From Tritrichomonas musculus (Eukaryota > Parabasalia > Tritrichomonadida > Tritrichomonadidae), in contig JAPFFF010000004.1 of assembly GCA_039105265.1 (NCBI GenBank), forward strand, positions 8,103,501 to 8,167,500: a stretch of 64,000 nt of DNA, written 5' to 3'. The notes under the pieces were generated by a model. That model was given only the letters and a program-made list of their open reading frames with translations. It was not told where the DNA came from and did no database searches. A program made the position numbers and the translations under genes. Shown here in pieces: positions 30,083 through 41,900 of this stretch (position 1 is the stretch's first letter; each line of letters begins with the position of its first letter).

Positions 30083-31260
30083 TTATCTTGCTTTGAGTGC
30101 CCTGCTTGGTGGCATCATAACAAGTGGCTCATTGCCTCCAACATATGTAACAACATGACCATTTTGTTGAGCATAAATCATTCCCTTCTTGTAAATGAAG
30201 TGCTGATTGTGCCTTCCATGGAATGGGAAAACATAGAATGGCGTTCCTTCAGGTGGATTTGGGTTAAACTCATCAGCAACATCCCAAACCATTCCTTGCT
30301 GGAAGAATGATTCAATGACAGCGTTCCATTCATCCTTGCCAAACACAAATTGTTGGTGGGAATCGTTCTTGATGTTTGGCTCTGTCATGCCAAGCATTCT
30401 TCCCGATGGATTCAAGTAAGGATTTTCAATGTTTGTCAAAGTAAGCGCGAGTTAGACTTCTTCACCAAAACTGACTTGTTCAATCTTTGGGTCAATTTAT
30501 AAACCATTTCTGCAATCTTTTTCGTCCAGCATAACGGCGGTTATTTCCTTCCTCTTTATGAGGAACAAATTCATCATCGAGAATCAATTTTCTTGACTTT
30601 GAAATTGTTGCTTGCAATGGCGAAACTTTTTCAATTGAGATCTTGATTTCTGCCAGTTGCGTGAGAAGTGCCTTGTCATTGATCTTCGTGCTTTGCGTGT
30701 CAGCCAAATCAAACAAAACAGGAATGTTGAGTTCTTGCATCACTTTGATTGCAATTTTTGCATTTTTCTCGGTGTTCTTCGGATAGAGTGAGTAGAAGTT
30801 GATCTTGTCTGGATAGAAAGAATCAAGAAGGGCACACAATGACAGGCAGTAAGGCTGGAATTCGTTGATGTCTGGGTAACTCTCGGTGCGATCGAAGGCC
30901 CACTGCATGAGAGCTTGTTTGTAGTGCAGTTCAGCAGTATAATGGGTTACCTTCGATTTGGTTGAGTATTTGGTCTTGTCGTTGATGTTGCTTCTGTCAT
31001 TGTTGAAGCTGACTGACTTGTTGAGACTAAGAATGAACTTTTCTTTGTTTTCATTGACTTCTTTGCCTGAAATTCCTTTGAGATGGACACCATCTTTTGT
31101 GAGAATGTCGATTGCCAAGTCACAATTTTGAATCATTTCATCAATTCTTTTTCGTGAAAGATCATAGTCAATTGGAGATGGTTTACCGACTAATATTTGA
31201 GAGTGTTCGACTAATGCAACACCATCCTTGATGTCTTTTGTGACACAATGCCCAACTATA
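30083..31260 (-). pseudogene. Tandem calponin-homology (CH) actin-binding protein, broken
   Basis: Reading from 31260 leftwards, the end of a first CH domain is clear (DIKDGVALVEHSQILVGKPS, then MIQNCDLAIDILTKDGVHLK). A linker and a second CH domain follow (ELHYKQALMQWAFDRT, LSLCALLDSFYPDKINFYSL, ALLTQLAEIKISIEK). Then comes a C-terminal module at 30439-30083 (DSHQQFVFGKDEWNAV, GTPFYVFPFHGRHNQHFIYK, YVGGNEPLVMMPPSRALK) resembling a ricin-B-like beta-trefoil; that last assignment is inference. A frameshift near 30492, an in-frame stop just after it, loss of the first part of CH1 and the missing C-terminal end show it is dead. The parent would be a cytoskeletal actin binder. Confidence 0.8.
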
Positions 31261-31261
31261 G

Positions 31262-34200
31262 ATAATGAATATATAAATGTTGAAAGTAATCCGAATAATC
31301 ATGGGGATTTAAGTGGTATAAAAAATAATTCATATCAACACACATTCACTCAACCATTTCAAGAATTTAAAGATTGCAACTTTGATTAAGGGTGTAGTAT
31401 AAAAAATTTTTTTCCAAAGAAAATTTGAATGAAAAGTATTCAAAAAAGTATTCAATTTTTGCACACCCCATAAGTATCTTCCCATATCAAAACTTTTCAA
31501 CGCCATTTATAATATAAGCAAAGGTACACTTTACGAATATCGTAACGATTTGCTTTTTTTATGTTTCTCTTTAGATGATGAGAACTGATGATGCATTTTT
31601 TTTGTTTTTTTCAATTTTGATAAAAGCGCTCAAAATCTAATAAAAATAAAATATGAACTAATTATAAAAACATAAATAGTGAGAAAATATTACTTTTTTA
31701 TTTATTTATCTCTTTTATATAACGAAATGAAATTGAATAGTTTTATCAAAGAAAGTCCAATTTTTTTTTCAAAAAGAATTCAAAATTTTTCACAAGTTTA
31801 ACCATCAAATAAAAGAAATTTCTATTATTTGCGAACGAAACTAATAAATTCTATTCGAATTTAATATTATTTGAAGAGAAATATCATTAATTTATACCAA
31901 TTTGTCTCATTATATGCAAACCATTTTTAATATCATTTCCTATCATCATAATATATCAATTTTTATGCCAAAATTTAATTTTTGTATAACCAAAAAGATA
32001 ATTGATGAATAAAATACTATTTGAATAAAATGTATCGAAATGATATAAAAAAAATCGTTTGAAAATTGAGAAAAAAGCGCTTTTCCATATTTAGTGTATG
32101 CGAAACAATAATATTTATAGAATCATAACAATTGAAAAGAAAGGCATTACTTGAAACATCGATAATCCTAAAAAAAAAAATTATAATATATATGCTAACG
32201 ATATTTTCTTTTAAAAAGTAGATTTGCCAAATTGAAAATTGAAAAAAATAATGGATAGATTTAGCTTTTATTAAACTTTACATGTGATTAAGAATATCTT
32301 TTATTATTTTATATTTATATTATACGTGTTTAGTATAGTATAATGTTACATTTATTTTTTAATTTTATATATATTTCATTGTTTGGACTACACCCTTAAT
32401 ATACTCAAACTCCTGTTAATATCATAACTAACAATGCTGAAAAAGATTTTGAAATATTTGGATGTACATTTAATCTAGGCTTTACATGCTCAATTAAAGT
32501 CAATGCTCCCAAAGGAAATATTAAAAAGTGCCAATTTATAGATGGATTTATATTATCTGGCGAAGCTGGCGGATACATAAAATACACTTTCAGTTTAAAT
32601 GATCAAGTTTCTTCTGAAGGATTAATAATATCAGAGAATACTTTTAAAATAGACATACCAATCTCTTTATTCTACTTTACATACAACCCCAACTCACAAG
32701 TTGAATTTACAAACAATCAAATTCACATGGGCTCTTTGATTGCACTCCAATAAATGAAGAATCCGTTCATTGGAAAATTTCGGGAAACAAAAATTTCTTC
32801 CGAAACAGAAAATTACAAAATTAAATCTCCAAATGCTGAAAAATTACAGGTTAATGAGCCAAGCGGCGGTGGTGGTGATGAAGGTGATGATGATGATAAT
32901 CCGAATTGTCCAGATGATCCGGGCGAATATCTAAATTCAGAACTTTACACATACACATGCAGCAACACATTCGATTTTCAATCGCTTTTGATGCGAAACA
33001 ATTCTCGCCATCTTTCATACGACTTTTACTGACATTGACACAGTCGACTGACGGGCCAATCATCAAAGCTGTAACAAACAAAGACTTGACGGGCATCAAA
33101 GACCAAATGAAGCTTGTTAACTGCCAATTCAGCAAGTGCTACTGCTACACGACACAGACTGTTTACATTGAATCAGCTGAGACTTCTCGAGCATTTGAGA
33201 TATAGAATTGCACATTCAAAAATTGCCGAGGGGGCATTCAAATCAAGTCGAAATGTGCCGGCTTTGACATAAAGAACTGCTCATTTGCAGAGATATATTT
33301 GAATAACGGATGCATAACTTATGAGTCATTATCGGCATCATCTTCAAAGAGCCTCTTGGAAGGAGAAGATCAAGAAGAGTTCCAATATTTGATGAGAATT
33401 AACAATTGCTCGTTTAATCAAGTAAGTGGCAATTTGCATCACATTGAAAGAAGAACAAAAGAAGCCAATCTTGATCAAGATCGACCTTTGCCACTTCAAA
33501 CACAAGTCTTCAATAAACTTCAACGCTGTCAACGGAGAGATAACTAAACGCAATTTTCCGGAAATGATAAAATCACTTCGATATGACTGCAACTCTGAAG
33601 TTGAATCCACTGAAAATTCGCCAACATTGAAGATTGAAAATTGCAATTTCAAGCAAATTTTTGATATCAATTCACTCATTTATCTTGCTCCAAAATCATC
33701 ATCCAACTTCATCTTCAACTTGAATACAATAGATCTTTCTGAGGCAAAAACAACCTTCATTATCGACCGCGACAGTATTACTACTGATGTTGGCAGATGG
33801 ACATTTGAAAGCAATACTCTCACACCGAAAAAGAAATCCATTATTAAAACGCAAAAAATAGGATTAATTCCTGCTGAATGCGAATCTTTTGGCTTCAAAT
33901 GTGTCAATTGTCTGCAAAATGACAGGTGTCATATTGACTCTGATGACGGTTATGAAACAATTGAAGAGCTCGATATTTCATTTAATCAATTGACGTCAAA
34001 AATTGGGGACTAAAAGGGAAAAACACAAATTTTAATAGTTGTGAAGCACAAGCCAATTCAATATCAAATTACACTTGAAGAAATTGAATTTGATAAATGC
34101 AAAGCTTATTATGGAGGCGCCATTTATGCAAACAGCAGCGTTGATAATATGGAAATAACATTCAGAAAATGTACCTTTACTTCAAATGAAGCTTGTGAAA

Positions 34201-34762
34201 CACAGCCAACAGAAGGCGATTCAAACTTGTTTGGCGGATCTGCAATTTTCTAATCAGTTGTGAAAAGCGTCATTTTGAAGTGTAAGTTCAAGTCAAACAG
34301 CGGCAGTAATGTGAAGTTACAAATTCAATCTTTTACGTTCATTCATTAAAGAACGAAATTCCAACAAAAGTGATCGATTGTGTTTTCACATGAAAATTGG
34401 CAAAGAATTATCATCACATTGATGGTTCTTATTCTACTACTTCTGCTGCTGCTGATGCAACTAATAAAAAGAAGGATTTCTTCGTTAAATCTTGCTTGTT
34501 CGCGGATGGAATTAGTCAGGCTCTCAATGATGACGTTTCTTCTTTTGACTTGAAATCACTCAAGTTCAAATATAATGGAAGAAATTTGAATAACTCGGAT
34601 TCAAATGCTGCATTGATGCCGGTTTTATTTACAATCATTTGCGTGTGCTCTGTCTTAGCTATAATTCCAGTGGCTACACTACTTTTCAAGAAGAAAGATG
34701 ATTCCCAAGAAGAAGAAGAAAGTAATGAAGCTAATATTTTTATTAACTTTTATTTCATTTAA
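31262..34762 (+). pseudogene. Pmp-like (polymorphic membrane protein family) surface protein, broken
   Basis: Plus-strand fragments in several frames form one former type I membrane protein. The first piece (FTQPFQEFKDCNFD) is cut at 31387 by element D and resumes at 32399 (YTQTPVNIITNNAEKDFEIF). Later come CTFxN/CSFNQ-like repeat units, YYGGAIYANSSV and CTFTSN at about 34105-34185, FGGSAIF, and at 34600-34760 a single TM helix (LMPVLFTIICVCSVLAIIPV) with a short acidic tail. GGAI and FxxN motifs plus one C-terminal TM and a short tail are the Pmp hallmark in trichomonads, where such proteins sit on the cell surface. Multiple frameshifts; it directly abuts the CH pseudogene. Confidence 0.75.
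31389..32396. mobile_element. Non-autonomous TIR element D inside the Pmp-like pseudogene, TA target site
   Basis: Ends are AGGGTGTAGT and inverted ACTACACCCT, flanked by TA at 31387-31388 and 32397-32398. The 1008-bp interior is AT-rich with no ORF. Protein similarity of the host relic stops at the left TA and resumes at the right TA in the same frame, so the empty site can be read directly: a clean insertion with a TA duplication, typical of Tc1/mariner-type MITEs. Confidence 0.85.
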
Positions 34763-35116
34763 ATCAAAGTTTTTTTATTACTATTTTTTTTTCTTTTATT
34801 TCTTCTAAACAGTTCCATTTTCAGTGAGAGTACTCTTCTAAACAGTTCCATTTTCAGTGAGAGTACTCTTCTAAACAGTTCCATTTTCAACTTGAGAAAA
34901 ATGATCATTTTTTTTGTTAATGTAAACATTTTTGATGAAGCGTTTTCAAACAATTTTTGAAACTGTTTTAGATTAAGTAAACTTTAAGTAGGCTATATTG
35001 ATTAAAATCTGCATTCAAAGTCAGATTTTAAACTTTTTCTTAAGTTGGACATTTATATAAAACAAATCAATTATTTTTTATAAATATTAATATGAGTGAA
35101 AAAATCTTTTTTTTTT
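34763..35116. other. Intergenic with 33-bp minisatellite
   Basis: Apart from the repeat at 34801-34896 this stretch is AT-rich. It separates the Pmp-like relic from the 3' end of the rubrerythrin gene. Confidence 0.5.
34801..34896. repeat. 33-bp minisatellite, three copies
   Basis: The unit TCTTCTAAACAGTTCCATTT plus 13 bp is present twice perfectly (34801-34833 and 34834-34866) and a third time with a diverged end. Perfect copies imply recent duplication. Confidence 0.9.
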
Positions 35117-35701
35117 TTATTCAAGTTGTTCTTTGAGTTCGAAAAATGATTGTGGATGGTCACATAGGGGGCATTTGGCTGGTGCTTCAAGTCCTTTATA
35201 GATATATCCACAATTCCTGCATTTCCATAATTTTTCGGATTTTCTCTTAAAAACAGTGTTTTCGGTAATTTGTTTTGCTAGCAGGTTGTAACGTTCTTGG
35301 TGAGCTTTTTCAACTTCGGCCGTTTTTCGAAAAGTATCAGCAATTTCTGGAAAACCTTCAGAATCAGCAATTTTAGCCATCGTTGGATATACATTAGTCC
35401 ATTCATCATATTCAAATGCAGCAGCAAATTTTAAATTATCAACAGTTGATGAAACTGAATAATTAGGAACATTAAAAGTAATAGGAATCGTTGTACCATC
35501 ACTCTGAAGATAACTTAGAAATTTTTTTGCATGAACTTTCTCATTTTCAGCTGTTTCCATGAAAATTTCAGCAATCTGCTCATATCCTTCTTTCTTTGCT
35601 TTGCTTCCAAAGAAGGCATATCTTGTTCTTGCCATACATTCTCCTGCAAAAGCAGAAGCAAGATTGACTTCTGTCTTAGTTCCTTTAAGCGATTTAGTCA
35701 T
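35117..35701 (-). CDS. Rubrerythrin
   Basis: 194 residues, normal length for classical rubrerythrin. The ferritin-like four-helix domain has the diiron ligands in order: E21 (AFAGEC), E54 and H57 (ENEKVH), E97 and E100 (FEYDE), E131 and H134 (EVEKAH). The C-terminal rubredoxin-like iron centre uses C161/C164 (CRNC) and C177/C180 (CPLC). The enzyme reduces hydrogen peroxide with electrons passed through the rubredoxin centre, part of oxidative-stress defence in anaerobes. Eukaryotic copies in trichomonads are generally thought to come from prokaryotes. The N-terminus ([10 protein letters not shown]) does not look like a hydrogenosomal presequence, so cytosolic location is inferred. The stop overlaps TAAA. 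Confidence 0.96.
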   Translation of the reverse strand: MTKSLKGTKTEVNLASAFAGECMARTRYAFFGSKAKKEGYEQIAEIFMETAENEKVHAKKFLSYLQSDGTTIPITFNVPNYSVSSTVDNLKFAAAFEYDEWTNVYPTMAKIADSEGFPEIADTFRKTAEVEKAHQERYNLLAKQITENTVFKRKSEKLWKCRNCGYIYKGLEAPAKCPLCDHPQSFFELKEQLE

Positions 35702-36488
35702 AAATAAAATAAATTTTTTATTTAATAATAAAAAAACATGAATTTTCCGAAAAAATTTGATAATTAATTATTTTTTTATAAATAAATATTCATTTTATAT
35801 ATTTTTAAATTTATTTAATAATTTAAATATTGTTATTTTTATGAACAAACTGATATATAATTATTTTTTATTGGTTTCACATTTCAATAATTTATCATAT
35901 TGAATTCTTTGATTTTTTCAATACCGTTTAGAAGATATATCCTTTTATATTGAAAATTCAATAGATTATTTGATGATTTATGAAAATTTTGATAGATAAA
36001 TTATAAAAATACGTTTATTTCATTCAATGAATGGATAATTAGAATTACTTGTTTTTTTAACGTTATTCATATATGCATTAAAAATATTTATATTGCTTAT
36101 TGTTTTGAATTTATGTTAAAAGGATTCAATTTCAAGATATATAATCTTTTCTTATTACTGAAACCTCAATGAATATGCTAAATATAAATCAAAAATTAGA
36201 TGTTGATTTGATTTATGAAAAGGTCATACACCTCAAATAATTTTTTTCCTTGATACAAATATTAGAAGTATCACATTTCATGATTGCATACAACTTACTT
36301 GATCATAAAATATAAAACACAAAATATCTCTTTTTTTTTTTTGTAAATATAAAAATGAAAAAGATCTTTGAATTTATTAATTTTATTAATGAAATTTCAT
36401 TAATAAATTTAAGGAAATATTTAAAAATATTTACCTTTTAAAACAAATTTGTGTTCATCCATGCATCGCATGATGTAATGAATGATTT
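35702..36488. other. Intergenic, AT-rich, with a palindrome
   Basis: AT-rich DNA between the rubrerythrin start and the Myb gene end. It contains the 26-bp palindrome at 36382-36407. No gene is seen. Confidence 0.5.
36382..36407. repeat. 26-bp perfect palindrome
   Basis: TTTATTAATGAAA is followed directly by its reverse complement, about 80 bp past the Myb gene stop. Its core AATGAAATT resembles the arms of the palindrome at 4231-4266. Confidence 0.8.
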
Positions 36489-37163
36489 TTAACATTTGTC
36501 AGGAATAGACAAATATTTATAATTCAATTGATATTTGGCCTGAGTGATATTATTAACTTTCTCGTTTTTTGGGTCTGAATCTTCGCTTGAATTGTTATTT
36601 TTATCATTTATTTGACGTGATAAAAAATAATTCCATCGATTTTTGAGTGCATTTGCGCTTCTGTCTTGAAAAGAGCGTTGAATAATTGTCCATTTTGAAC
36701 CGTATTTTTCGTATAATTTTAATAATAACTCATCTTCTTCTTTTGACCACTCACCATGAAAATATCCTGGAACAAGATAATTTAAGTAACGATCTCTACA
36801 TTGTTTTGATGTTCTACCATGCATATATGAAGCTATTTTTATCCATTTTTTTGTTCCAAACACTTGGACTAATGCTTTAATTTTTTCATCTTCTTCTTTG
36901 GTAAATAAAATTCGAGATTTTTTGTTGATAGTAGAATTTTGCTGTTCGCAGAAAGTGTTTTGATTTGATGGTAGTATTGTTTTGGCTGAATTATCGTATA
37001 AATTTGATTGCTCTATATTTGTTTTGATTATTATATTGGGGAAAATTTGATATGATGGTATAATTTGTGTTTGGATTGAATTAAAATTAATTGAATCAAA
37101 TGATGGCTGATTTGTATAAAACTTCCAATAAGATGAAGAACGATCACTTAGAGACTCATTCAT
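36489..37163 (-). CDS. R2R3 Myb-like transcription factor
   Basis: 224 residues from ATG 37163 (MNESLSDRSS); the longer open frame upstream begins at a non-ATG codon. Two adjacent Myb repeats occupy about residues 85-185. R2-type: FTKEEDEKIKALVQVFGTKK, WIKIASYMHGRTSKQCRDRY. R3-type: WSKEEDELLLKLYEKYGSKW, TIIQRSFQDRSANALKNRW. Regularly spaced Trp residues and the recognition-helix patterns SKQCRDRYLN and ANALKNRWN are those of DNA-binding Mybs. In trichomonads such proteins control protein-coding promoters, for example the iron-regulated adhesin promoters of T. vaginalis, but nothing identifies the target here. The N-terminal 80 residues are Ser/Asn-rich and disordered-looking. The promoter side carries a 55-bp repeat and element E. 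Confidence 0.92.
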   Translation of the reverse strand: MNESLSDRSSSYWKFYTNQPSFDSINFNSIQTQIIPSYQIFPNIIIKTNIEQSNLYDNSAKTILPSNQNTFCEQQNSTINKKSRILFTKEEDEKIKALVQVFGTKKWIKIASYMHGRTSKQCRDRYLNYLVPGYFHGEWSKEEDELLLKLYEKYGSKWTIIQRSFQDRSANALKNRWNYFLSRQINDKNNNSSEDSDPKNEKVNNITQAKYQLNYKYLSIPDKC

Positions 37164-37322
37164 TAATCGTTCTTTCTTTATAAAATTTATTGATAGAAAA
37201 AGTTGCAACAAACTTTAGAGCTTTTTGATATGAATCAATCAAAAAATAAAGAAATATTCATTTCAAATTAACTTTTTGATGAACATCTCACACAAAAAAT
37301 AAAGAAAATATTTATTACAAAA

Positions 37323-38379
37323 AAAGGTCGTACAACTGAATTTTTACAGTAAAACTCAATGATTGATTTGTTTAAACTAATTATATTATATTATTATAAT
37401 AATAATTAGTTTTATAAATATTTGCATCGTACATAATTCAAATTAAAATAAAAACTAAAAGGATATAAGTATATATTAAATTTTCTTCAGAAAATAAATT
37501 TGAGTATTTTATCTCAATTTATTTTAATTATTTTTGATAAGAATTTTATAACTCTTTATAAAAATTTAGAATATCGATAACTTTTTATATAATTTATTCT
37601 AATCATTAATTCTTTTGATATCTTTTTATATGCTTTTAAAACATTAAGTGTTATATAAAAATAGTTATTATTAATGAAAAAAAATTTCATTTTTTAGCCA
37701 AAAAATCTAGAAAAATTGAATTTGTTGAATTATTAAATGATGATTTTAAAAAAATTGGACGTTAGAGGAGCCCAATGAAGAATACAATTTTATTTATATG
37801 CATTTACTTTCTAATATATTTGAATTTCATCCCAAATCAAATGTCAGTTTTTTCTAAAAATGCAGATTTAGTTGATTGGTTTCATAAATAGGGGTTTTTC
37901 GAAAAAAAAAGTTTTTTCGAAAAAAATACAATTTTTCAGAAAAAAGTTGATTTTTTGGAAACATTTTTGTGAATTTATTTGGCCAAACGATCAAAAATCA
38001 TTCAAAACGTTTTCCGAAAAAACTACTTTTTTCGGAAAAACTTTATTTTTTAAGCAAAAAGTATTTTTTTCGAAAAACCCCTAATATAAAAAGTCTAATA
38101 TTTCAATTACTGAAGGATTTCGTCAAAAAGCAAAATATTATTTGTATAACACATAGTATACCCATTCAAATGACATCTATATTTTTTAAATGATACAAAA
38201 ATTTAAGAAATCGATATATATTGAATTTTAATTAAAGTCTTTATTTCAACCATTACATTTTATAATATATGATATAAAATATATAAATTATATAATATAA
38301 TCATTAATTAAATTATTCATTAAGATAAATATAAATTTATTTAATTTTATTTTATATTCAATTTAGTTGTACGACCTTT
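37323..38379. mobile_element. Non-autonomous TIR element E, 8-bp target duplication
   Basis: Ends are a perfect 15-bp inverted repeat (AAAGGTCGTACAACT and its reverse complement), flanked by an exact 8-bp direct duplication TTACAAAA (37315-37322 and 38380-38387). Eight-bp duplications fit hAT-type transposition, although the superfamily is inferred because no transposase is present. The 1057-bp interior is AT-rich and carries nested element F. It sits about 110 bp upstream of the Myb gene's preferred start. Confidence 0.85.
37891..38081. mobile_element. Short palindromic MITE F nested in element E
   Basis: 191 bp with ends GGGGTTTTTCGAA and inverted TTCGAAAAACCCC, flanked by TA on both sides (37889-37890 and 38082-38083). 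The two halves are complementary over about 85 bp with mismatches, so the whole could fold as one long hairpin. Repeats of TTTTTTCGAAAAAA occur within it. The TA duplication and G-run ends resemble element C. Confidence 0.8.
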
Positions 38380-38628
38380 TTACAAAATAACTTTTTGATA
38401 AACATTTCATACAAAAAATAAAGAAAATAATCAGTAAGATAATTTTGTTATCTTCGTTTTTTCAAGAATAACATATTTTAAAGATTATATTTTTGCTGTT
38501 CTCCTCAAAACAGAAAATTAACTATAATACTTCTCAAAAGATATTAAAAAAATTTTTTTTCGGGGAGATCTGAATCGCTATTAATGAGAATGGCCAGTAG
38601 CAGTTAAATCCAATGTTACCATTTTTTC

Positions 38629-38868
38629 ATGAAAGGCTACTCATGCTATTTTCTTTATAAATGGAATAAAACTTATGATAAAAAAAAAATTAAAATCTTT
38701 ATCTCAAATTTTATTCAAGTTATTAATTTTCCTGCATTTATAGAAAGAGAACTTTTGTTGATTGGAAGCGACCTTGCAGAAAAGTTTGGTAATCATGATG
38801 TAATTAATCAAATGAAAAACACTTTACAATTTAACTCACTTTATAAAAATATCAACTTATTTTATTAA
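38629..38868 (+). CDS. Small ORF, possible gene fragment
   Basis: 79 codons from an ATG, ending close to the 3' end of the exoribonuclease gene. The first part (MKGYSCYFLYKWNKTYDKKK) is biased, the second (INFPAFIERELLLIGSDLAE, KFGNHDVINQMKNT) looks protein-like. No family is recognised. It may be the last piece of a lost gene. Confidence 0.35.
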   Translation: MKGYSCYFLYKWNKTYDKKKIKIFISNFIQVINFPAFIERELLLIGSDLAEKFGNHDVINQMKNTLQFNSLYKNINLFY

Positions 38869-38916
38869 AGTTTAAGATGAATAAATAAAATCAATCATAA
38901 CTTATGATTGATTTAA

Positions 38917-41900
38917 TTATTGATTTAAGACAATAATATCTTGAACTTTCACTCTCAGTACTCTATTTGTATTCAATATTTCATTAAGTCTCGTTCCACA
39001 AGCCAGTTCGTTATCAAATAAGACCATTACTGAATTGGCGGTTGGAACGGTTTCAATAACGGTTCCAATCTCACCAAAAAGGGCAGGACCTGATGAAGCA
39101 ATAGAAACGACTCTTTGCCCAATTGAAGGGAGGGCGTCACTTTTTATTTGACAAGATTTCATTCTCCAGAAAATTTCAGAATTTTTAACGTTATCGGCCA
39201 ATTCAATTTTTTCAGAGAAACCGAAATTATCAACTCTTTGTTCCAGTTCAAGAAGGGACTCTACCGATAAGAAATCGTTATCTTCAGGGACCAAAGGGAA
39301 CTTCACCGCTGGAGCTTTTTCAGAGAGCCAATTTGTGAGCTTTTTGAAACACTCATTTTGATGCTCAACTGTTCCGCCGTACAGCATCTCTAGCGTTATC
39401 TTTGACGGGTATCTCTCCTTTCTTGAAATTGAGTCCATAATGATCGTCTTCAAATTCCCAGTGTACGAGAAGTACTCAACGACAAGAGGAGGAATGAAGC
39501 TCGCAAAAACATAGTCTCTCTCATCCTGAAGATACTTGCAGCAGCCAAAGAGGACTCTTCTATCGTACGTCATCAATGTGAATGCAATGTTGACTCCAAA
39601 AGGATCAACAAAGACCTTCGAGAGACACTGACGAAGAGCTTTGAATGATATGTGACCAACTGTCTTGAGGAGGTCGTCAAAAGTGACCCATTTTGAAGGC
39701 AGTTCTTTATAAATTGGGAAATTTGAACGGCGATGAACGTTTACTTTGAAAAATTCACCTTTCTTATCAATAATTTCACCAACGCAATTTTCAAATAAAC
39801 CGTCAACAAAAATAACTTTTTCAGTGGTTTCTGGCTGATCTCGTAAAATTGGCGGTTGGAAGTTTTGAACCGTTTCAGGACAAAAATTCAATGGAACCGC
39901 CAGATTGATTGGAACGTTGGTTGTCACTTTTGTATCAAACGAACCGTCTCTATTTTGAAGGGAAACGGTTAGAAAGACAGAGATTGATCCCAGATCGAGT
40001 GCCTCCTTTGTCAAGTGCTCTTTATTACACATTTCATCAGGGAAAAAAGTTTCCATTGAATTTTGAATGAACAACTTTTTCTGAGGATCATAAACGACCT
40101 CCTTGTCCATCATTCCGACAACTTTCGCAGGCCGGAGATAAGGCCAATTTACCAAAACGGTTTGATTCAAAAAGTTGAGGAAATTTGAGGCCTTCATATG
40201 ATCCCTTTGAATATTGATAACAACCGACGGTTTGTCTGAAAAACGGTAGAAAACCTTGACAGGAACGACCCTTACTTCCGCTTGAAACTTAAAATTGTCA
40301 AAAGATGGGATGCAAGGAACTTTTTCTTTAGAAAAGCAGACCGATAAAAACGGTTCACCTTTAGAAATACTAATTTCTTCAAATTCGCCAGAATCATTTA
40401 ATTCAAGCGGAAATTCCAACTTGTTCAATTTTTCATTGATTTCGTCCGGAATTTCAACTTCGTTGAACTTCTTCTCAAGAAGATCGATGTCGATCATTGG
40501 AACCAAGATTGTAGCCAGCCAATCGAACTTTCTGCCATTCAGATCCCTTTCAAATGCATAAGGGAAGAATGCTTTCAGCTCATCACATTCAACGAGAGGA
40601 CGGAGAACTTCAGGAAGAAGATCCTTCGACTGCGGAGGAATGACAGAAAGGAGCAGCAAAAGAGGCGGGTTTGGAAAATCATTCTCAGTCTCAACGACAA
40701 ACTCGTGATCCTCGATGAAAGGAATGACAAACTCAAGCGGGGGTCCGTAATGATAAGGGTAATGCCACCTCCACGAGGGGCACCCTTCTCTGTAATATCT
40801 GAGGACCCAGTCAAATGCGTCGAGGAGTGAATTGGCCATTTTTTCAATCAATTGATTAAGGTCATTTTCAGACGTGACCTTGAATTTTTCTGACAGATAA
40901 CTTCTGTTATTTTCAGTATACAAATCAGCCACTTTTTCAATAGGCAAATTCAAATTCATTTTTTCTTTGAATCTCAGACGCTGCAAGTAAACAACCCTTT
41001 CCAAAAAGTCGATCAAAATAGGTTTATTAAATTGACCATTATCAACCAGATGACCTTTTTTCTTTTTCATCGCTTTGTAGATGTCGATTATGTCGTCATA
41101 AGATTCTTTTATATCGACGTCTTTTATGTATGGAATGAAGTCATTTCCAATCAGAAACGATAGAGCTATGAAATCATCTATCGTCTTCTCCAGTTCTTCG
41201 CCTTTCTCAACTCCAAAGTCAATCGAAATGTACTCGCGAATAAGAAAGACGTAAACAAGGCCAACGTTCTCTTCTCCCCACGAAATACAGCTTCCTCTGG
41301 CTTCGTATTTTGGGGCTCCCCTTCTCACGTAGCTGCTGTCGAGCCCAACTGTCAGAACAATGTTGGCTTCATGCGTCTGCAGCGCTAAGAAGTAGAGGTC
41401 CGCATCGCCAGCTGGAATGCAATGCACCAAACTCGGATTATAATCGGGCGAGCTTCGGCTTTCACGTATGAAATTTATGATTTTATGCTCTCCTTCACCT
41501 GGGACAAAAACACCACTATAAATAACGCGAGGCTTTGACCATGACGAGTCCGTCTTTTTCTGTTTTTTAATGAATTCTTTGAGTTTTTGATGAATGTCAT
41601 ACATTAATTGCGTGCCAGGTGTAATCGCACAATGGTCAATGACTTCTGAATCAGATTCTTGAGCTGAGACAAATCTACGCTGCCGCTGTTGGCAGGCTTT
41701 GGCATAAGGGGCAACTCCATCTGAGGAGATGAAAATTAAATCTGTCGGTTGATAGATTTGAACACAGGAATCAATGCGCCTATATAATTCTGAGAGAAAA
41801 TCATTTGTTAATTCAGGACCTTTGAATTTGGTAGCAGAGGCGGCTGAATGAATAATTCCATTTGTATCTATGTAAAGATTATTGATTGAAGGACGAGAAG

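Larger units (their letters stand above)
37218..38440. repeat. 55-bp tandem repeat, third copy displaced by element E
   Basis: Units with TTTTTGAT...AAAAAATAAAGAAA start near 37218, 37273 and 38395. The first two are 55 bp apart; the third lies 1.1 kb away because element E (37323-38379) inserted between units two and three. The last unit is closer to the second than to the first. Confidence 0.65.

Noticed and set aside
30083-30439. C-terminal part of the CH pseudogene considered as an independent lectin gene
   Set aside because: It has no start of its own and continues the reading of the CH gene after one frameshift and one stop.
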